A DNA stretch of 64,000 bases from Terriglobia bacterium (GTDB taxonomy: Bacteria > Acidobacteriota > Terriglobia > JAIQFV01): NCBI GenBank assembly GCA_020073085.1, contig JAIQFV010000023.1, forward strand, positions 1 through 64,000, read 5' to 3'. Positions within the stretch are counted from its first letter, which is position 1. Each line of letters begins with the position of its first letter. The notes beneath the pieces were generated by a model that did not search any database, was not told where the DNA came from, and was given only the letters and a program-made list of their open reading frames with translations. A program made the translations under genes and the position numbers. Shown here in pieces: positions 1 to 8,094 of this stretch.

Positions 1-81
1 TTCTTGGACGGCTTCGACGACTCGCCGCCGAAGGTCTTCCTGGGCTTTTCCCGGCAGCGAACGAGCATCTTGTTTTCTCAT
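1..81 (-). mobile_element. IS630-type transposase, N-terminus (partial)
   Basis: A reading frame opens with ATG at 81 and runs off the left edge of the window, giving 27 residues beginning MRKQDARSLPGKAQEDLRRR. This matches my memory of the start of IS630-family transposases, where a short basic lead precedes the helix-turn-helix that binds the element's ends. Only the first helix is visible, so neither the DDE catalytic domain nor the terminal inverted repeats can be checked. The AT-rich stretch 82-130 between this start and the truncated RHS-like gene is probably the element's end. The family call rests on a short stretch; the coding frame itself is uninterrupted. Confidence 0.55.
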
Positions 82-132
82 GACGACACAATAACATAAC
101 TTTGCTTACTTGTCATCTATATTATGCTCTGA

Positions 133-489
133 TTAATAATTGGCAGGCGGAGGAATACTCGGGATAGGATTGTCGACTTCCTCCTTGGTTACATCCCACA
201 GCTTGCTGTTGTAAACGGCCCGCACCGTCCACGAGAGTTTTCCACCGGCAATCGGAGGCAGAGACGCCAGGGGAATGGAAAGGTTCACATTCCCATTGCT
301 CAAGTTGATATTCTCAATGTCTGAGATGGCATAGGTCCCCAGCGGGACGATCCCGCGATCAGGACGGGCCGGCGCCTGAGCAAAAGTGGGCACAACGGTG
401 CTCAATAATAAGGCGAGAATTGAAAGTACAGGCCCGCCACGCTGGAGGCATCTCAGAACAAGGACGTTAAGAAGGCGATTGCGGTTCAT
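133..489 (-). pseudogene. Truncated N-terminus of an RHS-type secreted protein
   Basis: 118 residues follow a good Shine-Dalgarno (GGAG, 9 bases before the ATG at 489). An N-terminal signal peptide (hydrophobic residues about 20-36, ending TFAQA) leads into a segment with ISDIENINLSNGNVNLSIPL and AVYNSKLWDV. That pattern is what I know from the start of large acidobacterial RHS-repeat proteins, which usually continue for well over a thousand residues with YD repeats. Here the frame stops about 50 bases before the IS630-like transposase start, so the gene is most simply read as cut by insertion of that element. It is the last of three co-directional genes encoding exported proteins. The truncated product is unlikely to work as an RHS protein. 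Confidence 0.55.
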
Positions 490-710
490 GGTCGTCCGCT
501 CCTTTCACTGCTCAAACCCAATCCGGTATCATTGGTCAGTCCTATATCGAGAAATCAGCGGCTCGACCCCTACGCGCCGTTGAATTCAACCCCATATGCC
601 GCTTGACTCATACCACCCACAGAGAATGCCTCGATGCGATCCTGGATGGAGACAACCCCAGGCAAGTTCCATCCGATCGGGCGGGAAAACTTGCATACAC
701 AGATCTCGTC

Positions 711-1607
711 TCATTGCCTGGGACCATGTCCAATATTATTCAGGCTCAATTCCATGACCAGCTGGCCGCCCCTCATCCAGCGGATCACGGTGGGGTCCTG
801 CTCATCGCCATTGTTTGCCCAGCCGCTGAACTCGGCAACGATGGGGCCGTCCTGATCACTCGATGCGACCTTATCGATCAGCCCCGTCCGGGTGTTGATG
901 TAATATAGCCGCCATCGGCTTTGGACGCTCCTGGCATCTGTCCCTAGCGCTTCTCCAACGCGGACGACGTCCCAGAGAGGACCCGCGTATCCAGGATCAG
1001 CGCCCACCTCCTTGGGTCTTACAGATCGGGCCACTACGTAATAGCTGGCCCCTCGCAATTGAGCCAACACGAACTGATCCGGGCTGTCCATCACAATTCT
1101 CTCGACAAGGGCGCGGTCATTGCCCGTCGCTGCGGCGGCGCCCAATGCTGCCCCGCTCGCAACAGACCAGGATAAGTCCGCCCCTGGCCCCCCGAAGGAA
1201 ATCGACACTTGTTCTCCCGTGTCATCCTGCGTCCGGGTGATCTGAACGTGCCGCCGGTCTGACCCTACCGTGAGAAACCCGTTGAGGGTGGTCTTCTCGC
1301 GCCCGGCCCCCATAAATCGGTTTCCCAGACGATGGCGAATCTTGTTGGCTTCGGGTTGGAGCGAGAGTCGGGAATGCAAAGAATTACTGTTGTTGGAGCT
1401 GCCTTGGGCATAGAAGGGTTGAGGGACTTGGAGGATGCCGAGCAGGAGGAACCCAGCCGCGAACAACCCAACATAGGCTTTTAGGGAGCGAATGTTCTTC
1501 GGCCCATGTAAAGCAACCCATTGGTCAATGACAGGTGCAGGTCTGTGTGATTCCGCCCTCTCTCCCACCAAGAATTGCAAACAATCTGTGCCATTATAAT
1601 TTCGCAT
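711..1607 (-). CDS. Exported protein of unknown function
   Basis: 298 residues. The start is supported by a strong Shine-Dalgarno, GGAGG with 6 bases to the ATG at 1607. A single hydrophobic segment at about residues 44-67 (KAYVGLFAAGFLLLGILQVP) followed by FYAQG looks like a late signal peptide or membrane anchor after a long cytoplasmic lead. The rest is soluble and has no motif I can name. The C-terminal part (YYINTRTGLIDKV, a Trp-rich strand, VMELSLNNIGHGP) looks like a beta-rich lipoprotein-carrier-like fold, but this is only an impression. It lies between the Ig/PA14 surface protein upstream and the RHS-like fragment downstream on the same strand, so it may serve the same surface machinery. 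Confidence 0.6.
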   Translation of the reverse strand: MRNYNGTDCLQFLVGERAESHRPAPVIDQWVALHGPKNIRSLKAYVGLFAAGFLLLGILQVPQPFYAQGSSNNSNSLHSRLSLQPEANKIRHRLGNRFMGAGREKTTLNGFLTVGSDRRHVQITRTQDDTGEQVSISFGGPGADLSWSVASGAALGAAAATGNDRALVERIVMDSPDQFVLAQLRGASYYVVARSVRPKEVGADPGYAGPLWDVVRVGEALGTDARSVQSRWRLYYINTRTGLIDKVASSDQDGPIVAEFSGWANNGDEQDPTVIRWMRGGQLVMELSLNNIGHGPRQ

Positions 1608-1778
1608 TACCTACCTCCCCGACGTGTTATCTCTCGATGAATCTCATTGTTAAGAACCCGCAAATATCCTTCTCCCGTGGTTCCACTGTAAGGTGACTGG
1701 ATGATGACTTGTCCACGGCGATTCGTACCTCCACCAAAGTTGACTCTGCCATTTTCTCCGGCGAACCCCAAGAATCAA

Positions 1779-4550
1779 TCACGGATACAACCGGTTCTGC
1801 GGGATGATCTGCTTGGGTGTGGACGGGCTGCTCCAGGAGAGTTGGGCCTGAGCAGTTCCTGTCGTTTCGTGATACTCCAACTTGATGCTGTACCTCTGAT
1901 TGGCCGTCAGGGTGATGGTCCCGGTCCATTCCTGTGTCGTTGTGCTGGTCCAGTGGTTGATGATCTGTTGGCCGTTTACCCACAGCCTTGGCCCATCATT
2001 CGTCTTGGCGTAAAAGGTGTAAGTCTCAGAGAACTGAGGCTCCACCTGCCCCGTCCAGCGAATGCTGAAATGGTCGGCAGGCAAGTAAGTGGGACTACCT
2101 GTGCCCCAATTGAAATTGATTGTCGGATCGACTTGGACATTGACCGCAGGGTCCACCAGATAGTCATTGTCAAAATACTTCCCGGTCAGGCCAATTCCTG
2201 TCCCGGGGACAAGGGCGCCCAGAGTCGACGTGAGCGCGCTTTGCGGCACTATCTGATACGGTGTGGAGGGGCTCATCCAGGAAAGTTGAGCCGATGCACC
2301 CCCTGCGTGTTCGTAATACTCCATGATGATGTTGTACTTCTGATTGGCTGCGAGAGTTATACTCCGACTCCACGCCGTGGGACCCTGATCAATCCACTCG
2401 TCAATCATCAAGACGCCGTTCACCCACAGTCTCACACCATCATCGGTTATGGCGTAGAAGGTGTAGGCCTCAGAGAACTGCGCCTGCACCTGTCCGCTCC
2501 AACGCACGCTGAAATTATCATTGGGGATAGCAGGATCCGGACTGCCATTGCCCCAATTGAAGTTGACCGCAGGATCGGTGCGCGTCAGTGTGGGGGTTCC
2601 TGAGAGGCTCATGTTGTTAAAGTACTCACCCTTCAATCCTCCTCCCGGAGGAGTCACGGTGAGTGTTGCCGAGTTCGAGGTACCGCCGCCGGGCGCCGGG
2701 TTGAATACAGTGATAATCAGGGAGCCTGTTATAGTCACATCGGAACTTGGGATCTGAGCGCTGATTTGACTGGAGCTGGCAAAAGTTGTGGTCCGAGTGT
2801 TCCCGTTGACCTGAACCATCGAGGCACCAATGAAATTGGAGCCATTGACGGTCAGGGTAAAGGTGGCACTGCCCGCCGAGACACTTGGGGGTGAAATGCT
2901 TGAAATCGAAGGGACAGGGTTGGGCGGTGGAGGGGAATTAACCGTGAATCCACCAGCGCGTGTCCCCGACTGCCCATCGGGGTCGGTCACCACAACATCC
3001 CATTGGCCGGGAACTGCGCCGCTGATATTAAGGCTGCCGGTTGAAAGTTGGGTGGAGTTTGAGAGAGTAAAACCTGTACCTCCAATGTCACTCTGTCCGC
3101 TCTTGGAGAGTTTCACCCCCCCGGGCCCCGCCGCGGCCATCAGCTGGGTAATCTCGGCCGGAGATAGGGCACGATTATAAAAACGCACCTCATCCAACAC
3201 CCCGCTGAAAGCATTCATGCCTGGAGACGCCCCAAAATGAAGGCTTGCGGGGTTCACCACCGGGGTGCCATTGATGACTGTAGCAGCAACATCCTGTATG
3301 CCATTTACGTACATGGTGAGATTCGGCGCCTCAAAGACCACCGTGATGTAATACCATGTATTGAGACTCAGATTGGTGTTTGGGCAGGCGGTGCCTTGAT
3401 TGGCGCCACCGGTGGCGTCAAAGCTCGCATACAATTTATTGACGGCGCCGCAGTAGTTGGTGGAAGCAAGCCAGATTCCAGGAGTTCGGGAAACTCCATC
3501 CCCCTTCAGAAAAATTTGCGGCCAAAGAGCATTGGCGTTTGCTGAAAGGTTAATCCAAAATCCCACCGTGAAATTCCCCGTCACGTTCAAACCGGGCGCG
3601 TCGGGGATTTCCACAGAATCCCCAAGGGTCCCACTAAAACCCCTGGCATTGCTCAGTCCGGATTTCGCGCCGGCAGAGATCGTCGTGCCTGTGACAATCC
3701 CTGTATTGTTGTTTCCACTGGAGTCGGCGACCGAGCTTCCACTGCTCTCGTCCATCCGCCAGTTCCCCACCAGGCCATTCTCTTTGTCCCATCCCAGGGC
3801 GAAGTTCGAACCGGTGATGGAGGCGATGCTCACCGGGGCATTATTTGTCCCGCTTGATGGGTTGATGGCAGTCACTGTCGGCGGGGAGAGGGCTGCTGTG
3901 TATGTATAGGAGACGCTTTGCCAGGAGTGATTTGGGAGCGTCGAGTCGGTCGCTGTTATTGTGAAGTTGAAGCTTCCGCTTGATGTGGGAATGCCGCTGA
4001 TAATTCCGTCAGCAGAAAGAGATATCTCAGGAGGCAGTGCCCCCGAGGTGATTGCGAACGTATAAGGTGCTGTCCCGCCACTTGCTGTGAGCGTCTGACT
4101 GTAAGGGGTTAGAAGGGTAGCACCCGGGAGCGCTGTCGGACTGATCGAAATATACGGGGAGATGTTCAGAGAGAAACTCTGAAAGCCGGTATATGCTGGC
4201 GTGCTCGAATCCGTCGCCTGCAACGTGAACTGGAAATTTCCCGCTTGGGTCGGCGTCCCGTACAATCTCCCGCCGCTTGAGAAATGCATGCCATCAGGCA
4301 AACTCCCATTTATCATCGTAAAGGTGTACGGAGAGCTGCCGCCCTGGCCACTTATGTACTGGCTATAGTATACATTGCCTATCCCTGTCGTGAGCGTTGG
4401 GGGTGTCATCCAAATGGTCCCCCCATTCACAGTCAATGAGTACGCCTTCGTTCCAAAGTTGTTATTTTGATCCGTGGCCTTTACGGTAAAGTTGAAACCC
4501 CCGGCAGTGCTCGGTGTGCCGCTCAGTAGTCCTCCATTTGAGAGATTCAA
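1779..4550 (-). CDS. Ig/LamG/PA14 surface protein, C-terminal part (frameshifted)
   Basis: 923 residues, the larger part of one gene whose 5' part is 4625-5500. Order: two and a half He_PIG-type Ig repeats (each with a GGTAPYTF-like core and a GxxSGxPTxxG turn), a first IPT/TIG domain into which a LamG/concanavalin-like domain of about 200 residues is inserted (GLVGNWRMDES to RFYNRALSPAEI), a second IPT/TIG domain (SISSISPPSVSAGSATFTL), then two PA14 domains (GLKGEYFNN and GLTGKYFDND, both with RLWVNG and a closing QLSW motif). PA14 and LamG domains bind carbohydrate, which suggests an exposed adhesin or glycan-binding protein. The ATG at 4550 is internal to the original gene and not a genuine start: the same frame is readable upstream to about 4625 as continuous Ig-repeat sequence. 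Confidence 0.75.
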   Translation of the reverse strand: MNLSNGGLLSGTPSTAGGFNFTVKATDQNNNFGTKAYSLTVNGGTIWMTPPTLTTGIGNVYYSQYISGQGGSSPYTFTMINGSLPDGMHFSSGGRLYGTPTQAGNFQFTLQATDSSTPAYTGFQSFSLNISPYISISPTALPGATLLTPYSQTLTASGGTAPYTFAITSGALPPEISLSADGIISGIPTSSGSFNFTITATDSTLPNHSWQSVSYTYTAALSPPTVTAINPSSGTNNAPVSIASITGSNFALGWDKENGLVGNWRMDESSGSSVADSSGNNNTGIVTGTTISAGAKSGLSNARGFSGTLGDSVEIPDAPGLNVTGNFTVGFWINLSANANALWPQIFLKGDGVSRTPGIWLASTNYCGAVNKLYASFDATGGANQGTACPNTNLSLNTWYYITVVFEAPNLTMYVNGIQDVAATVINGTPVVNPASLHFGASPGMNAFSGVLDEVRFYNRALSPAEITQLMAAAGPGGVKLSKSGQSDIGGTGFTLSNSTQLSTGSLNISGAVPGQWDVVVTDPDGQSGTRAGGFTVNSPPPPNPVPSISSISPPSVSAGSATFTLTVNGSNFIGASMVQVNGNTRTTTFASSSQISAQIPSSDVTITGSLIITVFNPAPGGGTSNSATLTVTPPGGGLKGEYFNNMSLSGTPTLTRTDPAVNFNWGNGSPDPAIPNDNFSVRWSGQVQAQFSEAYTFYAITDDGVRLWVNGVLMIDEWIDQGPTAWSRSITLAANQKYNIIMEYYEHAGGASAQLSWMSPSTPYQIVPQSALTSTLGALVPGTGIGLTGKYFDNDYLVDPAVNVQVDPTINFNWGTGSPTYLPADHFSIRWTGQVEPQFSETYTFYAKTNDGPRLWVNGQQIINHWTSTTTQEWTGTITLTANQRYSIKLEYHETTGTAQAQLSWSSPSTPKQIIPQNRLYP

Positions 4551-4624
4551 ACCGGCAGGCAGAGTCCCTCCGGATATCGTGAAACGATAGGGCGCAGTAC
4601 CGCCCGCGGCGGTGACGGTTTGAT

Positions 4625-5500
4625 TTAATTGGTGTCGAGTTGTGCAATGGGCAACGACGAGGGACTTAGCGTAATGGTAGAGCTGATAATCGTGATGGTG
4701 TAACTTATTTCACTGCTGTATGGGCCCGGCACGGTGGTCGAATCGGTGACTGTTACGGTGAAGCTGAAGTTTCCCCCTGTGTTGGGGGTGCCGCTGATCG
4801 TTCCCCCTGAGAGTGACAAACCAGTCGGCAATGTCCCCAAGGTGACGGCAAAGGTGTAGGGTGCTGTGCCGCCACTGGCCGCCAGCGTCTGGGTGTAAAA
4901 GACCCCAACGGTCCCGCTGGGGAGGTCGGTTGGAGTAATAGTGATCGGCGAGTTCGTTACACTTAATGTGTAGCTATGTGAACCACTCTTCGCTGATGGT
5001 GTGCTTGAATCGGTCGCCTGCACCACAAAGCTCGGACTACCTGTTGCTGTCGGAGTTCCGGTTATGGTCCCCGCGGGTGACAAACTCAACCCTGAGGGGA
5101 GGGTGCCTGTTGTGACGGTGAACGTATACGGGTCCGTCCCTCCACTGGCAGAGAGAGCTTGGTTGTACGGGATTCCCAGTCTCGCGTTCGGCAATGTCGA
5201 AGGGCCGATAGCGAGGGTTTGTGCGACCGGGCCTTCGATTGCGATGAGCCGTCCGCCGATGTAGATATATTCCTTTGAGGGCTGACTGGGAGACTGGGCG
5301 GACAAAACCATCGGCAGGCATAGCCCTGCCAGTGCGCACAACAGGATTAGCCATACCCCCGAGCAATAGAGGATTTCCCTGGCTCTTCTTGCACTCAAAG
5401 GAAATCCCTTTGGGTCAGCGCCGAAAAGCCAATGCTGTGTAAGAAAGTCACCGCCAGGTGCATATTTTGTGAAAAATAGTGCAATCTGAGACCGCCGCAT
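4625..5500 (-). CDS. Ig-repeat surface protein, N-terminal part (frameshifted)
   Basis: 291 residues from an ATG at 5500 with Shine-Dalgarno GGAGG 5 bases upstream. A hydrophobic export signal sits at about residues 47-68 and is followed by YIYIGGRLIAIE, a short motif I associate with acidobacterial RHS-linked secreted proteins. Two complete He_PIG Ig-like repeats follow, and the third breaks off at SSLPIAQLDTN with a stop. Restoring one base near 4625 joins it to the downstream frame as TNYNQTVTAAGGTAPY, exactly the expected repeat sequence, so this and 1779-4550 are one gene of about 1240 codons carrying a single-base deletion. It could be a real inactivating mutation or a sequencing error. 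Confidence 0.75.
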   Translation of the reverse strand: MRRSQIALFFTKYAPGGDFLTQHWLFGADPKGFPLSARRAREILYCSGVWLILLCALAGLCLPMVLSAQSPSQPSKEYIYIGGRLIAIEGPVAQTLAIGPSTLPNARLGIPYNQALSASGGTDPYTFTVTTGTLPSGLSLSPAGTITGTPTATGSPSFVVQATDSSTPSAKSGSHSYTLSVTNSPITITPTDLPSGTVGVFYTQTLAASGGTAPYTFAVTLGTLPTGLSLSGGTISGTPNTGGNFSFTVTVTDSTTVPGPYSSEISYTITIISSTITLSPSSLPIAQLDTN

Positions 5501-5881
5501 GAAAGCCTCCGTCGGTGCGCATCACTCGTTCACATTTCTTGTATTGGCTTATGTTTAGTACTTAGAGAAAGGAGCGTCACGACTCACACAACTGCTGGAC
5601 CGACCCCGGGGGATGTAAACGCCGCCTTCTCGTTCTTCATTTCTGTGTAGAAGGCTTCAACTGCAGTGGCGCAATCTCTCCCCTTCATCTCATAAAGCGG
5701 GACCAGACGAAAATTGGCCCCTCCGCAAAAAATATTTGTCTAATGCTTACGTAGGGTTCGTGTTTTAGAATCAAAATAGGAGGATTGGCGGCGGACCTAT
5801 TCTTTGTTTCTATTGTGCAGACACGTCGTCAAGTCGGCCGGATGGGAAGAAAGGCCGGACATAGGACAAAGCGGGGCTGTA

Positions 5882-6016
5882 GGGTGGCGGACACATGCGT
5901 TCTCGGCCCGCCGCGGCGGGCGGCCTTCCCTGAGAGAGATCTTGTCAATACGGGAGAGAGCAGATGGGGTCTTCTGCGCACACAGCCCGCCAACGCGGGC
6001 GATGTATGCGCCACCC
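5882..6016. repeat. Nested palindromic element with 15-bp outer arms
   Basis: The outer arms 5882-5896 and 6002-6016 are inverted repeats matching at 13 of 15 bases (GGGTGGCG core). Inside lie a perfect 16-bp palindrome at 5906-5921 (GCCCGCCGCGGCGGGC) and a 6-bp hairpin with a 4-base loop at 5985-6000 (GCCCGC/GCGGGC). The nesting of several hairpins in about 135 bp of non-coding sequence suggests a small non-autonomous mobile or REP-type element. No coding potential is convincing here on either strand. Confidence 0.5.
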
Positions 6017-6047
6017 CGTCCCTCCCGGTCTCAGTGAGCAAAAAAAT

Positions 6048-6101
6048 AACCCTCGATAAGCGCCGCCGCTCCAGGAATCTGGAGACCGCTTCTCGAGGGT
6101 T
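6048..6101. repeat. Long stem-loop beside the palindromic element
   Basis: Arms 6048-6061 and 6088-6101 pair at 13 of 14 positions (AACCCTCGA core), and an inner perfect 6-bp hairpin (CTCCAG/CTGGAG, loop of 4) sits at 6069-6084. There is no following T-run long enough for a standard terminator on the plus strand. It could be a structured RNA or part of the same mobile palindrome cluster as 5882-6016. Confidence 0.5.
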
Positions 6102-6379
6102 CGGAAGGCTGTTTGGATTGGTTCGAATCAATTGCCAGCCCTACAATCTCCCTGCCTGACAATCAACTCGCCATGAGCAGTTCCGCTCGCGGTTCATCGC
6201 ACCAACGACGCGGATGATCCGCCCTGTGACTGTTCAACTGCTGCTTATGGTAAACGAATCAACCCAAAACTAATCAATGGATGCCCGTCTTCCCTAAGGA
6301 TTCACATCCCAGAGGATTGGAGGTATCCATCCGCAACGATCTACACATGTGATCGCTGCTAGATTTCAGGCGATTCGGT

Positions 6380-6439
6380 TTAAACCGCAGTCACCTCACA
6401 TGGGTCATGGTTGGTACTACATAAATCTTCTTGCAACAT
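6380..6439 (-). CDS. 19-residue small ORF with strong expression signals
   Basis: The peptide is MLQEDLCSTNHDPCEVTAV, too short to assign by family. What stands out is the start: an uninterrupted AAAGGAGGTGG Shine-Dalgarno at 6443-6453 with 6 bases to the ATG, and a promoter-like pair at 6467-6496 directly upstream. The peptide has two cysteines. No gene follows on this strand for almost 900 bases, so it is not an obvious leader peptide. It may be a small protein gene, or the surviving 5' end of a gene whose body has decayed. Confidence 0.35.
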   Translation of the reverse strand: MLQEDLCSTNHDPCEVTAV

Positions 6440-6466
6440 GGACCACCTCCTTTCCTGTGTACGCTG

Positions 6467-6496
6467 ACAATACACAATCCAAAAAAGCAAAGTCAA
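6467..6496 (-). promoter_or_regulatory. Sigma70-like promoter for the 19-codon ORF
   Basis: On the minus strand a TTGACT box (6491-6496) and a TATTGT box (6467-6472) are separated by 18 bases. Transcription would begin near 6460, about 20 bases before the ATG at 6439. The boxes agree well with the sigma70 consensus. The placement relative to the strong Shine-Dalgarno makes chance less likely. Confidence 0.45.
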
Positions 6497-6532
6497 GAAA
6501 AAACCCATTAGTTGCGGTGAAATCCCGGGGTT

Positions 6533-6554
6533 CCCCCAGATGTTCCCCTGGGGG
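6533..6554 (-). terminator. Hairpin downstream of pdxJ
   Basis: A perfect 7-bp GC-rich stem (CCCCCAG/CTGGGGG) with an 8-base loop begins about 48 bases past the pdxJ stop. On the minus strand the T-rich sequence comes only some 30 bases later, so it is a weak terminator candidate. Confidence 0.3.
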
Positions 6555-6601
6555 GAGAGCTTGGCGGGCGCCGCAAAACCGGGGTATCTCTGGAAGGAAA
6601 C

Positions 6602-7333
6602 CTATCGCAGAAGGGCCAACATTTCCCGCACCGCCTGGTCGAGGCCGACGAGCGTGGCGCGGGCAATGATGTTGTGACCAATGTTGAGTTCCTCGATCTC
6701 CTCGACGGCCACGATCGAACGGACGTTCCGGTACGTCAGGCCATGGCCGGCGAGCACCTCGAGACCGGCCTCCGCCGCCATTTCCGCGGCCGCGCGCACC
6801 TTCCGGAGTTCTGCTTCAATCGCCCTTTCGTTGGCCGGGGTAATGTAAAGCGATGCCTCCGAATATCGCGCTGTGTTCAATTCAACCATCTTGACCTTCA
6901 GGTCGCGCGCCGCTTCGATCTGCTCCCCTTCCGGGTCAATGAACAAGCTGACGGCCATCGCGCCCTCATGTAATTTTCGAAGGGCATCCTTGAGCGGATC
7001 AAAGTGGGCCACGCAATTCAGTCCGCCCTGGGTGGTAATTTCATTGGGCTGCTCCGGAACCAGGGTGCACACGTCGGGCCTCACCTCGAGGGCAAACGCG
7101 ATCATTTCCGTTGTTGCCGCCATCTCCAGGTTCAAGCGCGTCTTGACCACTTCTCGCAGAAGCTCCACATCGCGGTCCTGGATGTGCCGCCGGTCTGCGC
7201 GTAAATGGACCGTAATCTGATCGGCGCCGGCATTTTCAGCCACCAAGGCCGCCGTCACGGGATCCGGCTCGTTCGTCTTCCGGGCCTCGCGGAGCGTAGC
7301 CATGTGATCCACATTGACACCCAATCGCGTCAT
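6602..7333 (-). CDS. pdxJ: Pyridoxine 5'-phosphate synthase PdxJ
   Basis: Condenses 1-deoxy-D-xylulose 5-phosphate with 3-amino-2-oxopropyl phosphate to make pyridoxine 5'-phosphate, the last ring-forming step of DXP-dependent vitamin B6 synthesis in the cytoplasm. 243 residues, the usual length for the family. The N-terminal VNVDHMATLREAR signature is intact, as are HLRADRRHI at 43-51 (with the catalytic His43, Arg45 and His50) and Glu70 in the LNLEMA strand. It begins 1 base after the stop of the upstream glycosyltransferase, so the two are probably co-transcribed, although their functions are unrelated. Identification is secure. Confidence 0.96.
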   Translation of the reverse strand: MTRLGVNVDHMATLREARKTNEPDPVTAALVAENAGADQITVHLRADRRHIQDRDVELLREVVKTRLNLEMAATTEMIAFALEVRPDVCTLVPEQPNEITTQGGLNCVAHFDPLKDALRKLHEGAMAVSLFIDPEGEQIEAARDLKVKMVELNTARYSEASLYITPANERAIEAELRKVRAAAEMAAEAGLEVLAGHGLTYRNVRSIVAVEEIEELNIGHNIIARATLVGLDQAVREMLALLR

Positions 7334-7334
7334 G

Positions 7335-8081
7335 TCACTCCTCCCAGCGGTATTTTCCGCTCAGATGGTTCCAGCGGATCCTCACCAAATCGAAAAACAT
7401 GGAGATGGCATCCGACAGAAAATGCACCTTGGATCCTTGCACGTGATTCCAGCGGACCGGAATTTCACCCGCCCGAAGGCCCCGGAGCCTGGCCAGGTAG
7501 AGCATCTCGGGATCAAATCCAAAACCAAAAATCCTCTGGCGTTCAAACACGGGGATCATGAGATGACGCCGAAAGGCCTTGAAACCGCACTGGGTATCGC
7601 TATACGGCAGATGCAGGATGGTCCGGACGAATGCATTAAACACCTTTCCCGATTGCTCGCGCAACCAGGATTGGCGAACCCCGATCAAGCTCCGGTCGAG
7701 CGCCCGTGAGCCAATGGCCAGATCGAGGAGTCCCTGGCGAATGGGATCCAGAATCTTCTTCGATTCTTCAATCGGCGACGACAGGTCGGCATCGCTGAAC
7801 AGCACGATTTCTCCCCTGGCCTCTAACACGCCATGCCGAACGCTGAATCCCTTGCCCCGGTTGCGATCGTTGCGCACCAGCCGCACCCGTGGATCCTTCG
7901 CGGCCGTTTCTTTGATCACGTCAACCGTCTGGTCGCTCGAGCCGTCATCCACCACGACGATTTCGACGGAGGATTGTTCGTTGTTGAAGTAAGCCCCGAT
8001 ACGTTCCAGCGAAAGGGAGATCCTTTGGGCTTCATTGTAAGCCGGGATGACAACCGAGATTTCCACAGCGCCTGGGGACAT
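7335..8081 (-). CDS. GT2 glycosyltransferase, dolichyl-phosphate glucosyltransferase-like
   Basis: A GT-A fold transferase of about 248 residues. ISVVIPAYNEAQRI, the VVVDDGSSD nucleotide-sugar site and the FSDADLSSP metal-binding motif follow in the standard order. The QCGFKAF segment and the FGFDPEML motif are typical of the polyprenyl/dolichyl-phosphate-sugar synthase branch (Alg5-like). It probably charges a polyprenyl phosphate with a hexose for envelope glycan assembly. There is no C-terminal membrane domain. I placed the start at 8081; an ATG at 8126 would add 15 residues and overlap the upstream gene by 32 bases. It lies between the secreted hydrolase and pdxJ in one transcription unit. 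Confidence 0.85.
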   Translation of the reverse strand: MSPGAVEISVVIPAYNEAQRISLSLERIGAYFNNEQSSVEIVVVDDGSSDQTVDVIKETAAKDPRVRLVRNDRNRGKGFSVRHGVLEARGEIVLFSDADLSSPIEESKKILDPIRQGLLDLAIGSRALDRSLIGVRQSWLREQSGKVFNAFVRTILHLPYSDTQCGFKAFRRHLMIPVFERQRIFGFGFDPEMLYLARLRGLRAGEIPVRWNHVQGSKVHFLSDAISMFFDLVRIRWNHLSGKYRWEE

Positions 8082-8094
8082 GGGTTTAGGAAGG

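Noticed and set aside
1701-2603. Plus-strand open frame of 300 codons across the PA14 region
   Set aside because: The minus strand encodes two obvious PA14 domains here, and the plus frame has no motif.
5785-6159. Plus-strand open frame over the palindromic cluster
   Set aside because: It is rich in Arg and Gly from GC-rich palindromes and lacks a ribosome site; the DNA structure explains the sequence better.
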